Source of the DNA: Pseudonocardia oceani
GTDB lineage: Bacteria > Actinomycetota > Actinomycetes > Mycobacteriales > Pseudonocardiaceae
Direction of reading: 5' to 3'
NCBI RefSeq assembly: GCF_019263585.2
Contig: NZ_JADQDF010000001.1
Span: 5,896,501 to 5,960,500 of the forward strand
Length of the DNA stretch: 64,000 nucleotides
The notes below the pieces were generated by a model, which worked only from the letters and a program-made list of their open reading frames with translations, made no database searches and was not told where the DNA came from. A program made the position numbers and the translations under genes. Shown here one piece after another: positions 26,055-33,674 of this stretch. Every line of letters begins with the position of its first letter. The first letter of the stretch is position 1.

Positions 26055-26068
26055 GGGCCGTACGTCCC
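26055..26068. promoter_or_regulatory. DosR box between acg and devS
   Basis: GGGCCGTACGTCCC is a clean inverted repeat (reverse complement GGGACGTACGGCCC). It is placed 80 bases before acg and 122 bases before devS and could serve both. Confidence 0.5.
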
Positions 26069-26189
26069 GTCGGGAGTCGTCATCCGCCACCTCGTCGCCC
26101 TGGGAACCCGCAGACGGTCGGCGTAGGGTGCCGGGCGCCGCCCGCCGCGGAGGCGCAGGACACGGCGGATCGAGTCGCGAGGAGTCTGC

Positions 26190-27890
26190 ATGGCCCAGGA
26201 CCGTCCGGAGCCGGTCGCGCCCCCGGTGCTCGCCGGCCTGCGGCTGGACGAGCTGCTGCGCGAGGTGCAGGACCGGCTGACCGAGGTGGTGCACACACGC
26301 GACCGGATGCGCGGGCTGCTGGGCGCCGTCCTGGCCGTGGCCGAGGGGCTGGAGCTCGACGCCACGCTGCGGCGCATCGTCCGTTCGGCCGCCGACCTCG
26401 TCGACGCCCGGTACGCCGCGCTGGGCGTGCTCGACGCCGAGGGCCGGATCGCGCGGTTCCTGCACGTCGGGCTGGACGAGGAGCTCGCGGCCCGCATGGG
26501 GCCGCTGCCGACCGGCCACGGCCTGCTCGGCCAGCTGATCACCGATCCGCGCCCGCTGCGGCTGGCCGACCTCGGCGCCCACACCTCCTCGGTCGGGTTC
26601 CCGGAGCACCACCCCCCGATGCGGACATTCCTGGGCGTGCCGGTGCGGGTGCGCGACTCCGTGTTCGGCAACCTCTACCTCACCGAGAAGGCCGGGGGCG
26701 GGGAGTTCACCGCCGACGACGAGGCGATCGTGCAGGCCCTGGCCGCGGCGGCGGGTATCGCCGTGCAGAACGCCGACCTGTTCGAGCAGTCCCAGCTGCG
26801 GCTGCGCTGGCTGGAGGCGTCGGGCGAGATCCGCAGCGAGCTGCTGTCGGGGGCGTCGGAGGACGACGCGTTGGCGCTCATCGCGCAGCGGACCCTGGAG
26901 CTCACCGGCTCGGTCACCACCCTCATCGCGCTGCGCGGCGGCCCGGACGGCGACCTGGTCGTGCGCGGGCGCAGCGGGCGCGGCGCCGGGCCCCGGCTGG
27001 GCCGAACGCTCCCGGGGGGGACGGAAGCGCTCCGCGAGGTGTTCGAGGGGGGCGCGCCGGTCGTGCTGAGTGGCCCCGCAGGTCTGGTGGACGAGCAGGC
27101 GGGCGAGGACCTCGGATCCGCCGTCGCGGTGCCGCTGCGCAGCGACGGCGTGGTGAACGGGATCCTGGTGGCGTTCCGCGGCCGGGGGGAGGCCGCGTTC
27201 CGGCCGGCGGAGGTGCCGCTGCTGTCCTCGTTCGCCGAGCAGACGACGCTCGCGCTCGAACTGGGCGAGCGCAACCGGGCCCGGCGCCAGCTCGACGTGT
27301 TCGCCGACCGCGACCGGATCGCCCGAGACCTGCACGACCACGTGATCCAGCGGCTGTTCGCCACGGGGATGCAGCTGCAGGGCACGCTGCGCCGGGCCGT
27401 GGACCCGGCGGTCCGGGAGCGGCTGGAGCAGGCGGTCGACGCCCTGGACACCACGGTGCGCGAGATCCGCACGTCGATCTTCGACCTGCACACCGCGGGG
27501 GAGACCGACGGCGGGCTGCGCCGGCGGCTGCTCGACACGGCCGCGGACGCCGCACGGGGGTCGGGCCTGTCCCCGGCCGTGCGCATCGACGGGGCGGTCG
27601 ACACGCTGGTGCCGCCGGCGGTGGCGGTGCACGCGGTGGCGGTGGTGCGCGAGGCGGTGAGCAACGTGGTGCGCCACGCGGGGGCCCAGTCGCTGGCCGT
27701 CGAGGTCCGCGCCGATGCGGGGGAGCTGGTGGTCGAGGTCCTCGACGACGGCGTCGGCATCGGGCCGGGTGCGGCGCGCAGCGGACTGGTCAACCTCGAG
27801 CAGCGGGCACGCGAGTGCGGCGGTGGGTGCACCGTCGGACCCGGCCCGGCGCGGGGCACGCGGCTGACCTGGACCGTGCCCCTGCCCTGA
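26190..27890 (+). CDS. devS: DevS/DosT-like heme-GAF sensor histidine kinase
   Basis: This 566-residue cytosolic kinase has GAF-A at about residues 55-200, including SVGFPEHHPPMRTFLGVPV; the HHPPM at 140-144 corresponds to the proximal heme histidine region of DosS (His149). GAF-B lies at about 215-360. The HisKA_3 dimerization box DRDRIARDLHDHVIQRLF has the phospho-acceptor His382, and the HATPase domain is at about 470-566 (REAVSNVVRHAGA, DDGVGIGPG). It should sense O2, NO or CO through heme and phosphorylate the DevR encoded just downstream on the opposite strand. The ATG at 26190 follows GAGGAG. The length is close to DosS (578). Confidence 0.92.
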   Translation: MAQDRPEPVAPPVLAGLRLDELLREVQDRLTEVVHTRDRMRGLLGAVLAVAEGLELDATLRRIVRSAADLVDARYAALGVLDAEGRIARFLHVGLDEELAARMGPLPTGHGLLGQLITDPRPLRLADLGAHTSSVGFPEHHPPMRTFLGVPVRVRDSVFGNLYLTEKAGGGEFTADDEAIVQALAAAAGIAVQNADLFEQSQLRLRWLEASGEIRSELLSGASEDDALALIAQRTLELTGSVTTLIALRGGPDGDLVVRGRSGRGAGPRLGRTLPGGTEALREVFEGGAPVVLSGPAGLVDEQAGEDLGSAVAVPLRSDGVVNGILVAFRGRGEAAFRPAEVPLLSSFAEQTTLALELGERNRARRQLDVFADRDRIARDLHDHVIQRLFATGMQLQGTLRRAVDPAVRERLEQAVDALDTTVREIRTSIFDLHTAGETDGGLRRRLLDTAADAARGSGLSPAVRIDGAVDTLVPPAVAVHAVAVVREAVSNVVRHAGAQSLAVEVRADAGELVVEVLDDGVGIGPGAARSGLVNLEQRARECGGGCTVGPGPARGTRLTWTVPLP

Positions 27891-27929
27891 TCGGGCGCCG
27901 CCCTGATCGTTCGCCGCTCTGATCCGGGT
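27885..27929. repeat. 16-base tandem repeat over the devS stop codon
   Basis: CCCTGATCGGGCGCCG is followed directly by CCCTGATCGTTCGCCG and a partial third copy CTCTGATCCGGGT. The devS stop TGA lies in the first copy. The repeat fills most of the gap to the convergent devR gene. Confidence 0.6.
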
Positions 27930-27937
27930 CGTCGGTG

Positions 27938-28594
27938 TCAGGACCGGCCGCGCTGCTCCCGCCGGTGCTCGGTGGCGTACACCGCGGCCTCGGTGCGGCG
28001 GGCGAAGCCGAGCTTGTGCAGCAGGGAGGAGACGTAGTTCTTGACCGTCTTCTCGGCGAGGAAGAGCTCGGCGCCGATCTGGCGGTTGGTCATGCCGTCG
28101 GCGATGAGTTCGAGGATGCGCTGCTCCTGCGGGCTCAGTGAGGCGTAGCGGGGGTCCTCGGGCTCTTCGCCCTTGCGCAGCCGCTCGAGCACCAGCCCGG
28201 TGGCGCGGGGGTCGAGCAGCGACCCGCCCGCGGCGACGGTGCGGACCGCGCCGACGAGGTCGATGCCGGCGACCTGCTTGAGCAGGTACCCCGCCGCCCC
28301 GGCCATGATCGCGCCGAACAGCGCCTCGTCGTCGGAGTAGGAGGTGAGCATGAGGCAGGCGGGTGGCGGGTCGACGGCGGCGCGGACGTCGCGGCAGACC
28401 GAGATGCCCTCCCCGTCGGGCAGGCGCACGTCGAGGATGGCGACGTCGGGGCGCAGCGCGGGGATCCGGGCCATCGCCTGCGCGGCGGTGCCGGCCTCCC
28501 CGACGACGGTGATGTCGTCCTCACCTTCGAGGAGCCCGGCGATGCCGCGGCGGACGATCTCGTGGTCGTCGAGCAGGAACACGGTGATGGTCAC
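27938..28594 (-). CDS. devR: DevR/DosR-like NarL-family response regulator
   Basis: This 218-residue protein has a receiver domain (residues 1-120) with acidic DD at 9-10, phospho-acceptor Asp55 (AILDVRLPDGEG) and the switch Thr/Ser (LTSYSDDEA), then a LuxR-type HTH (about 147-210) with AEKTVKNYVSSLLHKLG, the exact DNA-reading helix of M. tuberculosis DosR. Binding to GGGACTT-type boxes is therefore expected, and such boxes recur across the first 40 kb. It starts at GTG 28594 with a DosR box 58 bases upstream, suggesting autoregulation. It is convergent with devS, unlike the devR-devS operon of mycobacteria. Confidence 0.92.
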   Translation of the reverse strand: MTITVFLLDDHEIVRRGIAGLLEGEDDITVVGEAGTAAQAMARIPALRPDVAILDVRLPDGEGISVCRDVRAAVDPPPACLMLTSYSDDEALFGAIMAGAAGYLLKQVAGIDLVGAVRTVAAGGSLLDPRATGLVLERLRKGEEPEDPRYASLSPQEQRILELIADGMTNRQIGAELFLAEKTVKNYVSSLLHKLGFARRTEAAVYATEHRREQRGRS

Positions 28595-28651
28595 CGGCAG
28601 ACGGTAACGCCGCCACCCCGGTCGGCGCAGCGCCGTGCGGCCCGTACCGCC

Positions 28652-28665
28652 GGGACCTTCGGCCC
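28652..28665. promoter_or_regulatory. DosR box upstream of devR
   Basis: GGGACCTTCGGCCC, a near-consensus DosR box, abuts the stop codon of the upstream kinase gene and lies 58 bases before the devR GTG. Confidence 0.55.
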
Positions 28666-28666
28666 G

Positions 28667-30127
28667 TCAGCGCTCCTGCCAGGCCGCGCTCGCCCGGTCC
28701 AGGGCGGCGGCCGGCCCGGACGAGGTCGGCACCACCACCGCGTCGGGCCAGGGGTCGGCCGCCGCGGCCATCGCGGCGGCGACCTCGGGAGTGGCGTCGG
28801 ACGGACCACCGGTCCGCTCGAGGATGCGCCGGCGGGCCAGCACCTGCTCCGCGCTGCACCGCAGGGCGATCAGCGGTGTGACGGCGCGCCGGGCCACGGC
28901 GTCGGCCCGGTCGCGGTGGCGCGCCGCGGTCCACGAGGCGTCGAGCACCACGGACTCGCCGCGCGCGAGCAGGGCCTCCGCCCGGCGCAGCAGCTCGGCG
29001 TAGACCCGGTCCGTGTGCTCGGCGCGGTAGAGACCGTCGCCGAACGCCGCCGCCGCCGGGCTCTCCGGGTCCACGCCGGCGAGCTCTTTGCGTACGCGGT
29101 CGCTGGAGAGCACGACTGCGCCGAACCGGTCGGCGAGCCCGTGCGCCAGCGTGGTCTTCCCGGTGCCCGGCAGCCCGCCCACCAGCACGAGCCGCACCTC
29201 GCCCGCCTCGAGCCGGTGCAGCGCCAGCGCGGCGTGCGCGGCCGCGTCGGCCGCGGCGGCGGGGCCGCCCTGGTCGTGGCGGAGGCAGGCGACCTTGGCC
29301 CGCACGACGGCCCGGTAGGCGACGTAGTGGTGGCGCAGCGCCGTGGGGGCCGGGTCGCCGGAGAACTCGGCGTAGTCGTCCAGGAAGGTCGCGGCGAGGT
29401 CCGGGCGGCCGAGGTGCTCGAGGTCCATGGCGAGGAACGCGGCGTCGTCGAGCCCGTCGACGTGCCGCAGCCGGTCGTCGAACTCCAGGCAGTCCAGCAC
29501 GCGCGGCCCGTCGTCGAGGCAGAACACGTCCTCGGCGATCAGGTCGCCGTGCCCGTCGACGATGCGGTGCTGCGCGACCCGGTCGGCGAGCAGCGGCCCG
29601 CGGCCGGCGAGGAAGCGGTGCACCCGTTCCCCGATGTCGTCGACGACCTCCGGGGCGAGCACGCGGCCGCGGTAGGGGACCAGCTCCGCCAGGTTCGCCG
29701 TCCACCGGGCGGTCAGCGCCGCGGCGCCGCCGTCGGCGTCGATCGCTGCACTGCGCTCGGCGCGGGCGTGGAACGCGGCGAGCAGCCGGGCCACGGCCCG
29801 GAGGTCGCCTCCGACGTCGGCGCCGGAGCGCACCCGTTCGGCCAGCCGGCGCTCGTCGGGCATCCGGCGCATCACCAGCACGGGCTCGCCGCCGTCCGCC
29901 GTCTGCTCGCCGAGGCTCGGCCCGGTGAGCCGGGCGATGCCCAGGTACACGTCGGGGGCGACGCGTCGGTTGAGGTCGAGCTCGCGCTGCAGTGCGTCGG
30001 ACCGGCGGCTGGCGGTGCTGAAGTCCAGGAACGCCGTGCGCACGGGCTTCTTCGCCTTGTAGGCGCGGTCACCGACGAGCACGACGACCCCGACGTGCGT
30101 CTCGCGGACCGCGGCAGGCGGAGTCAC
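28667..30127 (-). CDS. Aminoglycoside-phosphotransferase-like / AAA ATPase two-domain protein (Rv2004c-like)
   Basis: This 486-residue protein has an N-terminal kinase-like domain (about residues 1-300) with VVVLVGDRAYKAKKPVRTAFLDF and a catalytic-loop-like VDGHGDLIAEDVFCL, then a C-terminal P-loop domain with Walker A GGLPGTGKTTLA near residue 320 and VVLDASWTAARHRDRADAVA. This layout matches Rv2004c, a DosR-regulon protein of unknown function. Either half could phosphorylate a small molecule; no substrate is known. It starts at GTG 30127, overlapping the stop of the CBS gene (GTGA). Confidence 0.8.
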   Translation of the reverse strand: MTPPAAVRETHVGVVVLVGDRAYKAKKPVRTAFLDFSTASRRSDALQRELDLNRRVAPDVYLGIARLTGPSLGEQTADGGEPVLVMRRMPDERRLAERVRSGADVGGDLRAVARLLAAFHARAERSAAIDADGGAAALTARWTANLAELVPYRGRVLAPEVVDDIGERVHRFLAGRGPLLADRVAQHRIVDGHGDLIAEDVFCLDDGPRVLDCLEFDDRLRHVDGLDDAAFLAMDLEHLGRPDLAATFLDDYAEFSGDPAPTALRHHYVAYRAVVRAKVACLRHDQGGPAAAADAAAHAALALHRLEAGEVRLVLVGGLPGTGKTTLAHGLADRFGAVVLSSDRVRKELAGVDPESPAAAAFGDGLYRAEHTDRVYAELLRRAEALLARGESVVLDASWTAARHRDRADAVARRAVTPLIALRCSAEQVLARRRILERTGGPSDATPEVAAAMAAAADPWPDAVVVPTSSGPAAALDRASAAWQER

Positions 30128-30561
30128 CGGGCGCCCGCGGGGCCGGGCGCGTCGGCGAGGGAGACCACCAGGTCGGTCGCGGTGAGGATCCCGACCAGCC
30201 GCTCGTGCTCCATCACGAGTACGGCGTCGGTGCCCGCCGCGACCATCGTCCGCGCCGCGGTGGACCGGTGGGCGGTCGACGGCAGGGCCGGCACCGGACG
30301 CGCGAGCGTGCCGACCTGCGCCGGCCCGCCCACGGCGACGGCGTGCACGAGGTCGGTCTCACCGATCATCCCGAGACAGCGGTTCCCGTCGACGACGGGG
30401 AGGTGGCGCAGCTGCTCGACGGCCATCAGGCGCAGCGCCGTGTGCAGCGGCGCGTCGGGCGTGATCGCGACGACGCGGGCGGTCATCAGGGTCGCGATGC
30501 GGGGGTCGTCGTCGAGGGTCTCGGGCGGTGCGACGCGTCCGTCGTGCAGTCGGGTGGTCAT
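30124..30561 (-). CDS. CBS-domain pair protein
   Basis: This 145-residue Bateman-module protein has CBS 1 at about residues 20-78 (LMTARVVAITPDAPLHTALRLM, HLPVVDGNRCLGMIGETDL) and CBS 2 at about 85-140 (AARTMVAAGTDAVLVME, GILTATDLVVSL). The ATG at 30561 has GGAGGCG upstream. It is translationally coupled to the kinase/ATPase gene, so it may regulate that enzyme through nucleotide binding. A DosR box lies 67 bases upstream. Confidence 0.8.
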   Translation of the reverse strand: MTTRLHDGRVAPPETLDDDPRIATLMTARVVAITPDAPLHTALRLMAVEQLRHLPVVDGNRCLGMIGETDLVHAVAVGGPAQVGTLARPVPALPSTAHRSTAARTMVAAGTDAVLVMEHERLVGILTATDLVVSLADAPGPAGAR

Positions 30562-30627
30562 GGTGCGCCTCCGGTGTGCGGTGCCTGTGTCGGTGTCAGC
30601 GTGTCGCGCGCGTCGCGTCGCGTGGCA

Positions 30628-30641
30628 GGGACGAACGGCCC
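30628..30641. promoter_or_regulatory. DosR box between CBS gene and stress-protein pseudogene
   Basis: GGGACGAACGGCCC lies in the 154-base gap between the minus-strand CBS gene and the plus-strand stress-protein remnant. Confidence 0.5.
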
Positions 30642-30715
30642 CGGCGCGGTGGCCGCCCGGCCCCTCCCGCGCCGCCCGCCCGGGGCCGACGCTCGGGGTG
30701 CCGGGAGGAGGCGCG

Positions 30716-31434
30716 ATGGACGCGCAGGGTGGACATGGGGTAGGGACGATCGTCGACGGGCCGGTCGTGGTCGGCGTCGACGACACACCGCACGCGCTGC
30801 AGGCGGTGCGCTGGGCGGGGGCCGAGGCGGCCCGGCGCGGGGCGCCGCTGCGGCTGGTGGCGGTGACCGGTCTGCCGGGGGAGCACCTGCCGTGGTCGTC
30901 GTGCGCGGTCCCGAGCGGGACCGTACGCAGGGCGCGGGGCGCCCGGTCGTCGTCGGGTTCGACGCGTCACCGGCCGCGGCGGCTGCTCTCGACCTCGCGC
31001 TCGACGCCGCCGCGTCGCGCGGGGTCGGGCTGGTCGTCGTGCACACGACCCCGGAACCGGTCGTCGGACCGGACGCGGATCTCCTCGTGGCCCCGGCTGC
31101 CGCGCGTGCCGTGCTCGACGAGGTCGAGCAGCGGGTGGTCGCCGGGCAGGTGGCGGCGCGGGCCGCCGGGCGCGGCGTACCGGTCCGCACCGTGGCCGGT
31201 ACCGGCCGGGCGGCCGAGGTGCTGCTCGCCGAGGCCGCTCGCGCGCAGCTGGTGGTGGTCGGGTCGCGCGGGCGTGGCGAGCTCGCCGGACTGGTGCTCG
31301 GCTCGGTGAGCACGCTCCTCGTGCACCACGCCGGCTGCCCGGTGGCGGTCGTCGGGCCTCTCGCGGCCGCTCGTGCGGGCCGGCATCCTGCCGCGAGGAG
31401 GGTGCAGGTGGCCGCCCCGGGGGCGGGGACGTGA
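30716..31434 (+). pseudogene. Universal stress protein broken by internal deletion and frameshift
   Basis: The frame from ATG 30716 (GGGAGGAGG upstream) gives the first third of a UspA domain (GPVVVGVDDTPHALQAVRWA, then LRLVAVTGLPGEHLP). Near 30885-30895 the coding signal jumps to another frame that begins with the last strand of the same domain (APAVVVVRGPERD) and then gives a complete second UspA domain (PVVVGFDASPAAAAALDLAL to GCPVAVVGP) ending at 31434. About 80 residues of domain 1, including its ATP loop, are missing. A shortened protein could still be made from the GTG near 30892, so the second domain may be functional. Confidence 0.7.
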
Positions 31435-31529
31435 CCGTGACCGAGGGGCGGCCTGAGCGTCCACGTGCGGGGTGTCGAGTGCGCCGACGTCGACGCGGGC
31501 GATCGCACCCTCGTGCGGCCGTCCTGACC

Positions 31530-31565
31530 GGGACCTCGGGTCCGCGGGCGGGAGTCGGAGGTCCC
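31530..31565. promoter_or_regulatory. DosR-like boxes upstream of the flavodoxin operon
   Basis: GGGACCTCGGGTCCG at 31530-31544 and GAGTCGGAGGTCCC at 31552-31565 lie 100-135 bases before the flavodoxin gene. The first is a short perfect palindrome around TC; the second keeps only one good half. Confidence 0.4.
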
Positions 31566-31629
31566 GCGGGAGGGGGAGCTCCGGCCGTGCCGCACCGACG
31601 GTCCGGCGGCGCAGGATCGGATCGACGCA

Positions 31630-31651
31630 CAGGTCAACCGCAGGTCAACCG
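31630..31651. repeat. Two tandem copies of an 11-base repeat before the flavodoxin gene
   Basis: CAGGTCAACCG occurs twice in succession directly before the ribosome-binding site (CAGGAGGAC). It could be a regulator site or a simple duplication. Confidence 0.45.
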
Positions 31652-31663
31652 CAGGAGGACGAC

Positions 31664-32200
31664 ATGAAGGCACTCGTGGTGGTCGAATCGGTGTTCGGAA
31701 ACACCCGCAGGATCGCCGAGGCCGTGGCCGAGGGGCTGGCACCGCGTGCCGACGCCCGCGTCCTCGACGTCCAGGACGCGGCCCGCACGCCCGACCTGCT
31801 CGAAGGGGTCGACCTGCTCGTCGTCGCCGGGCCGACGCACGCCTTCGGCATGAGCCGTCCGGCCACCCGTGCCTCGGCGGCCGAGCAGGCGGGCCAGGGC
31901 GCCGTCGCCGCGGAGTTCGGCCTGCGCGAGTGGCTCGCCACGCTGGCGCCGGCGGCGCCCGGCCTGCACGCCGCCGCGTTCGACACGCGGGTCGACCGGC
32001 CGAGGCTGCCGGGGTCGGCTGCGGCGGGCGCGGCCCGGCGGCTGCGGCGTCTCGGGTTCGACGTCGTCGCACGGCCGGAGACGTTCTGGGTGAGCGGGAC
32101 GCCGGGGCCGCTGCTGCCGGCGGAGGTGGAGCGGGCCCGGGTCTGGGGCCACAACCTGCTTCCACGGATCACCCTGCGCACGGCGGAGCGGACCCGGTGA
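31664..32200 (+). CDS. Flavodoxin-domain protein
   Basis: This 178-residue protein begins with the FMN phosphate-binding loop VVVESVFGNTRRIAEAVAEGL, followed by DLLVVAGPTHAFGMSRP and a C-terminal FWVSGTPGPLLPAEVERARVWG. It is a flavodoxin fold, longer than electron-carrier flavodoxins. The ATG at 31664 has GGAGGAC upstream. It is the first gene of five that each overlap the next by GTGA or ATGA, so they must be expressed together. It could supply electrons to a neighbour or act as a quinone/FMN reductase; the sequence does not decide. Confidence 0.8.
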   Translation: MKALVVVESVFGNTRRIAEAVAEGLAPRADARVLDVQDAARTPDLLEGVDLLVVAGPTHAFGMSRPATRASAAEQAGQGAVAAEFGLREWLATLAPAAPGLHAAAFDTRVDRPRLPGSAAAGAARRLRRLGFDVVARPETFWVSGTPGPLLPAEVERARVWGHNLLPRITLRTAERTR

Positions 32201-32874
32201 CCCAGCTCGCGTCCGCCGGTCACGGTGACCGGACCCGCAGCGGTGCCCACGGCCGCACGGGGTTCAGGCGGCGCTGGGTGACCCGTGTGACCGCGGGTGA
32301 GGTCCTCGGGTTCACCGCGCCCGCCGTCGTCGGGGCCGCGCTCGTGACGGCCCCGGCCGCCGTCGAGGTGTCCGCGCTCGTCGCCGCGGGACTGGTGGAG
32401 GGTGCCCTGCTGGGCGCGGCGCAGGCGTCGGTCCTGCGCCGGTCGCTGCCGGTGTTGCGCACGGGGTGGTTCGTCATGGCCACGGCGCTCGCGGCCGCCA
32501 CGGCCTACGCCGTCGCGATGGTGCCCGTCGTGCTCGGCGACGACGTGGCGTCGCTCCCGGTACCGGTGCAGGTGGCCGGCGGCGCGGTGCTGGCCGCGGC
32601 GCTGCTCTCGACCATCGGCACGGCGCAGTGGCTCGTCCTGCGGCGGGCCGTGCCGGGTTCGGTGTTCTGGATCCCGGCCACCGCTGCGGCCTGGGCGGTC
32701 GGGCTCGGTGCGTTCCTCGCCGTCTCGACACCCCTGTGGCAGCCGGGACGGTCCTACGCGCTCACCGTCGCGATCGGCGTGCTCGCCGCGCTGGTGATGG
32801 CGGTGACGGTCGCCGTCCTGACCCTGCCGGCAGCACTCCGGCTCGCCGCGGCCGGGACGGAGGAGCACGGGTGA
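32197..32874 (+). CDS. Membrane protein of unknown function, about six TM segments
   Basis: This 225-residue protein has a basic cytoplasmic N-terminus and about six hydrophobic segments (roughly residues 33-58, 62-82, 92-112, 125-145, 155-175 and 188-210). No family signature is recognised; charged residues inside segments are few. It starts at GTG 32197 within the flavodoxin stop codon and its own stop overlaps the next start. It may anchor or supply a lipid-linked substrate for the operon, but that is only inference from context. Confidence 0.65.
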   Translation: MTQLASAGHGDRTRSGAHGRTGFRRRWVTRVTAGEVLGFTAPAVVGAALVTAPAAVEVSALVAAGLVEGALLGAAQASVLRRSLPVLRTGWFVMATALAAATAYAVAMVPVVLGDDVASLPVPVQVAGGAVLAAALLSTIGTAQWLVLRRAVPGSVFWIPATAAAWAVGLGAFLAVSTPLWQPGRSYALTVAIGVLAALVMAVTVAVLTLPAALRLAAAGTEEHG

Positions 32875-33674
32875 CGGGACACGGGACGGGCCACCGCGTC
32901 GTACGGGTGCCGCGGGAGCGGCTGCTCGTCCTCGACATGCTCAGCCTGGCCGCCGGGCAGCGGACCGTGCACGGGCTCGTGGAGGTGGACGTCACGACCG
33001 CGCGCCGGCGGTGCGCCCGGGCGGCGGACCCGCCGACGATGACGGCGTTCCTCCTCGCCTCGCTCGGCCGGGCGGTCGCCCGGCACCCCGAGCTGAACGC
33101 GCGCCGTGCCGGGCGGCGGCTGGTGCTGTTCGACGACGTCGACGTCGCGGTCAGCGTGGAGCGCGAGCTCAGTTCGGGGCCGATGCCGCTGCCGCACGTC
33201 GTCCGGCGGGCCTCCGAGAGGTCCGCCGCCGACATCGGCGCCGAGCTCACCGAGGTGCGCAGTGCCCCGGCCAGCGGGCCCGGGGACCTGGTCGGCCGTC
33301 CGTGGGTCGCGCGGACCCCCGCGGTCCTGCGCCGGATGGGGGCGAGGGCCGCCGGCCGCGTGCCGGCGGCCGTCGCGCGCTTCGGGCCCCCGATCGGACT
33401 CAGTTCGTTGGGGATGTTCGGGGCGGGCTGGGGCATCCCCCTGTCCCCGATGACGGTGATGGTCACCGTGGGCGGCAGCAGCCGGCGCCTGGTGCCGGTC
33501 GACGGACGTGCGGAGGAGCGGGAGGTGCTGCCGGTGACCCTCAGCTTCGACCACACGGTCGTCGACGGGGCTCCCGCCGCCCGGTTCGCCGCGACCTTCC
33601 GCAGCCTGATCGAGGACGCCGCCGTGCTCGTCGAGCACGACGGGGAACACCCCGGAGCGAGGAGCAGGGCATGA
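32871..33674 (+). CDS. 2-oxoacid dehydrogenase acyltransferase (CAT-fold) catalytic-domain protein
   Basis: This 267-residue protein corresponds to the catalytic domain of dihydrolipoamide acyltransferases without lipoyl or peripheral-binding domains. The active-site motif HxxxDG is visible in LSFDHTVVDGAPAARF near the C-terminus, and the upstream core SSLGMFGAGWGIPLSPMTVMVTVGG matches the family. Free-standing versions can transfer acyl groups from CoA to small molecules. It is the third gene of the overlapping operon, coupled on both sides, and may act on the product of the adenylating enzyme encoded last. Confidence 0.75.
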   Translation: MTGHGTGHRVVRVPRERLLVLDMLSLAAGQRTVHGLVEVDVTTARRRCARAADPPTMTAFLLASLGRAVARHPELNARRAGRRLVLFDDVDVAVSVERELSSGPMPLPHVVRRASERSAADIGAELTEVRSAPASGPGDLVGRPWVARTPAVLRRMGARAAGRVPAAVARFGPPIGLSSLGMFGAGWGIPLSPMTVMVTVGGSSRRLVPVDGRAEEREVLPVTLSFDHTVVDGAPAARFAATFRSLIEDAAVLVEHDGEHPGARSRA

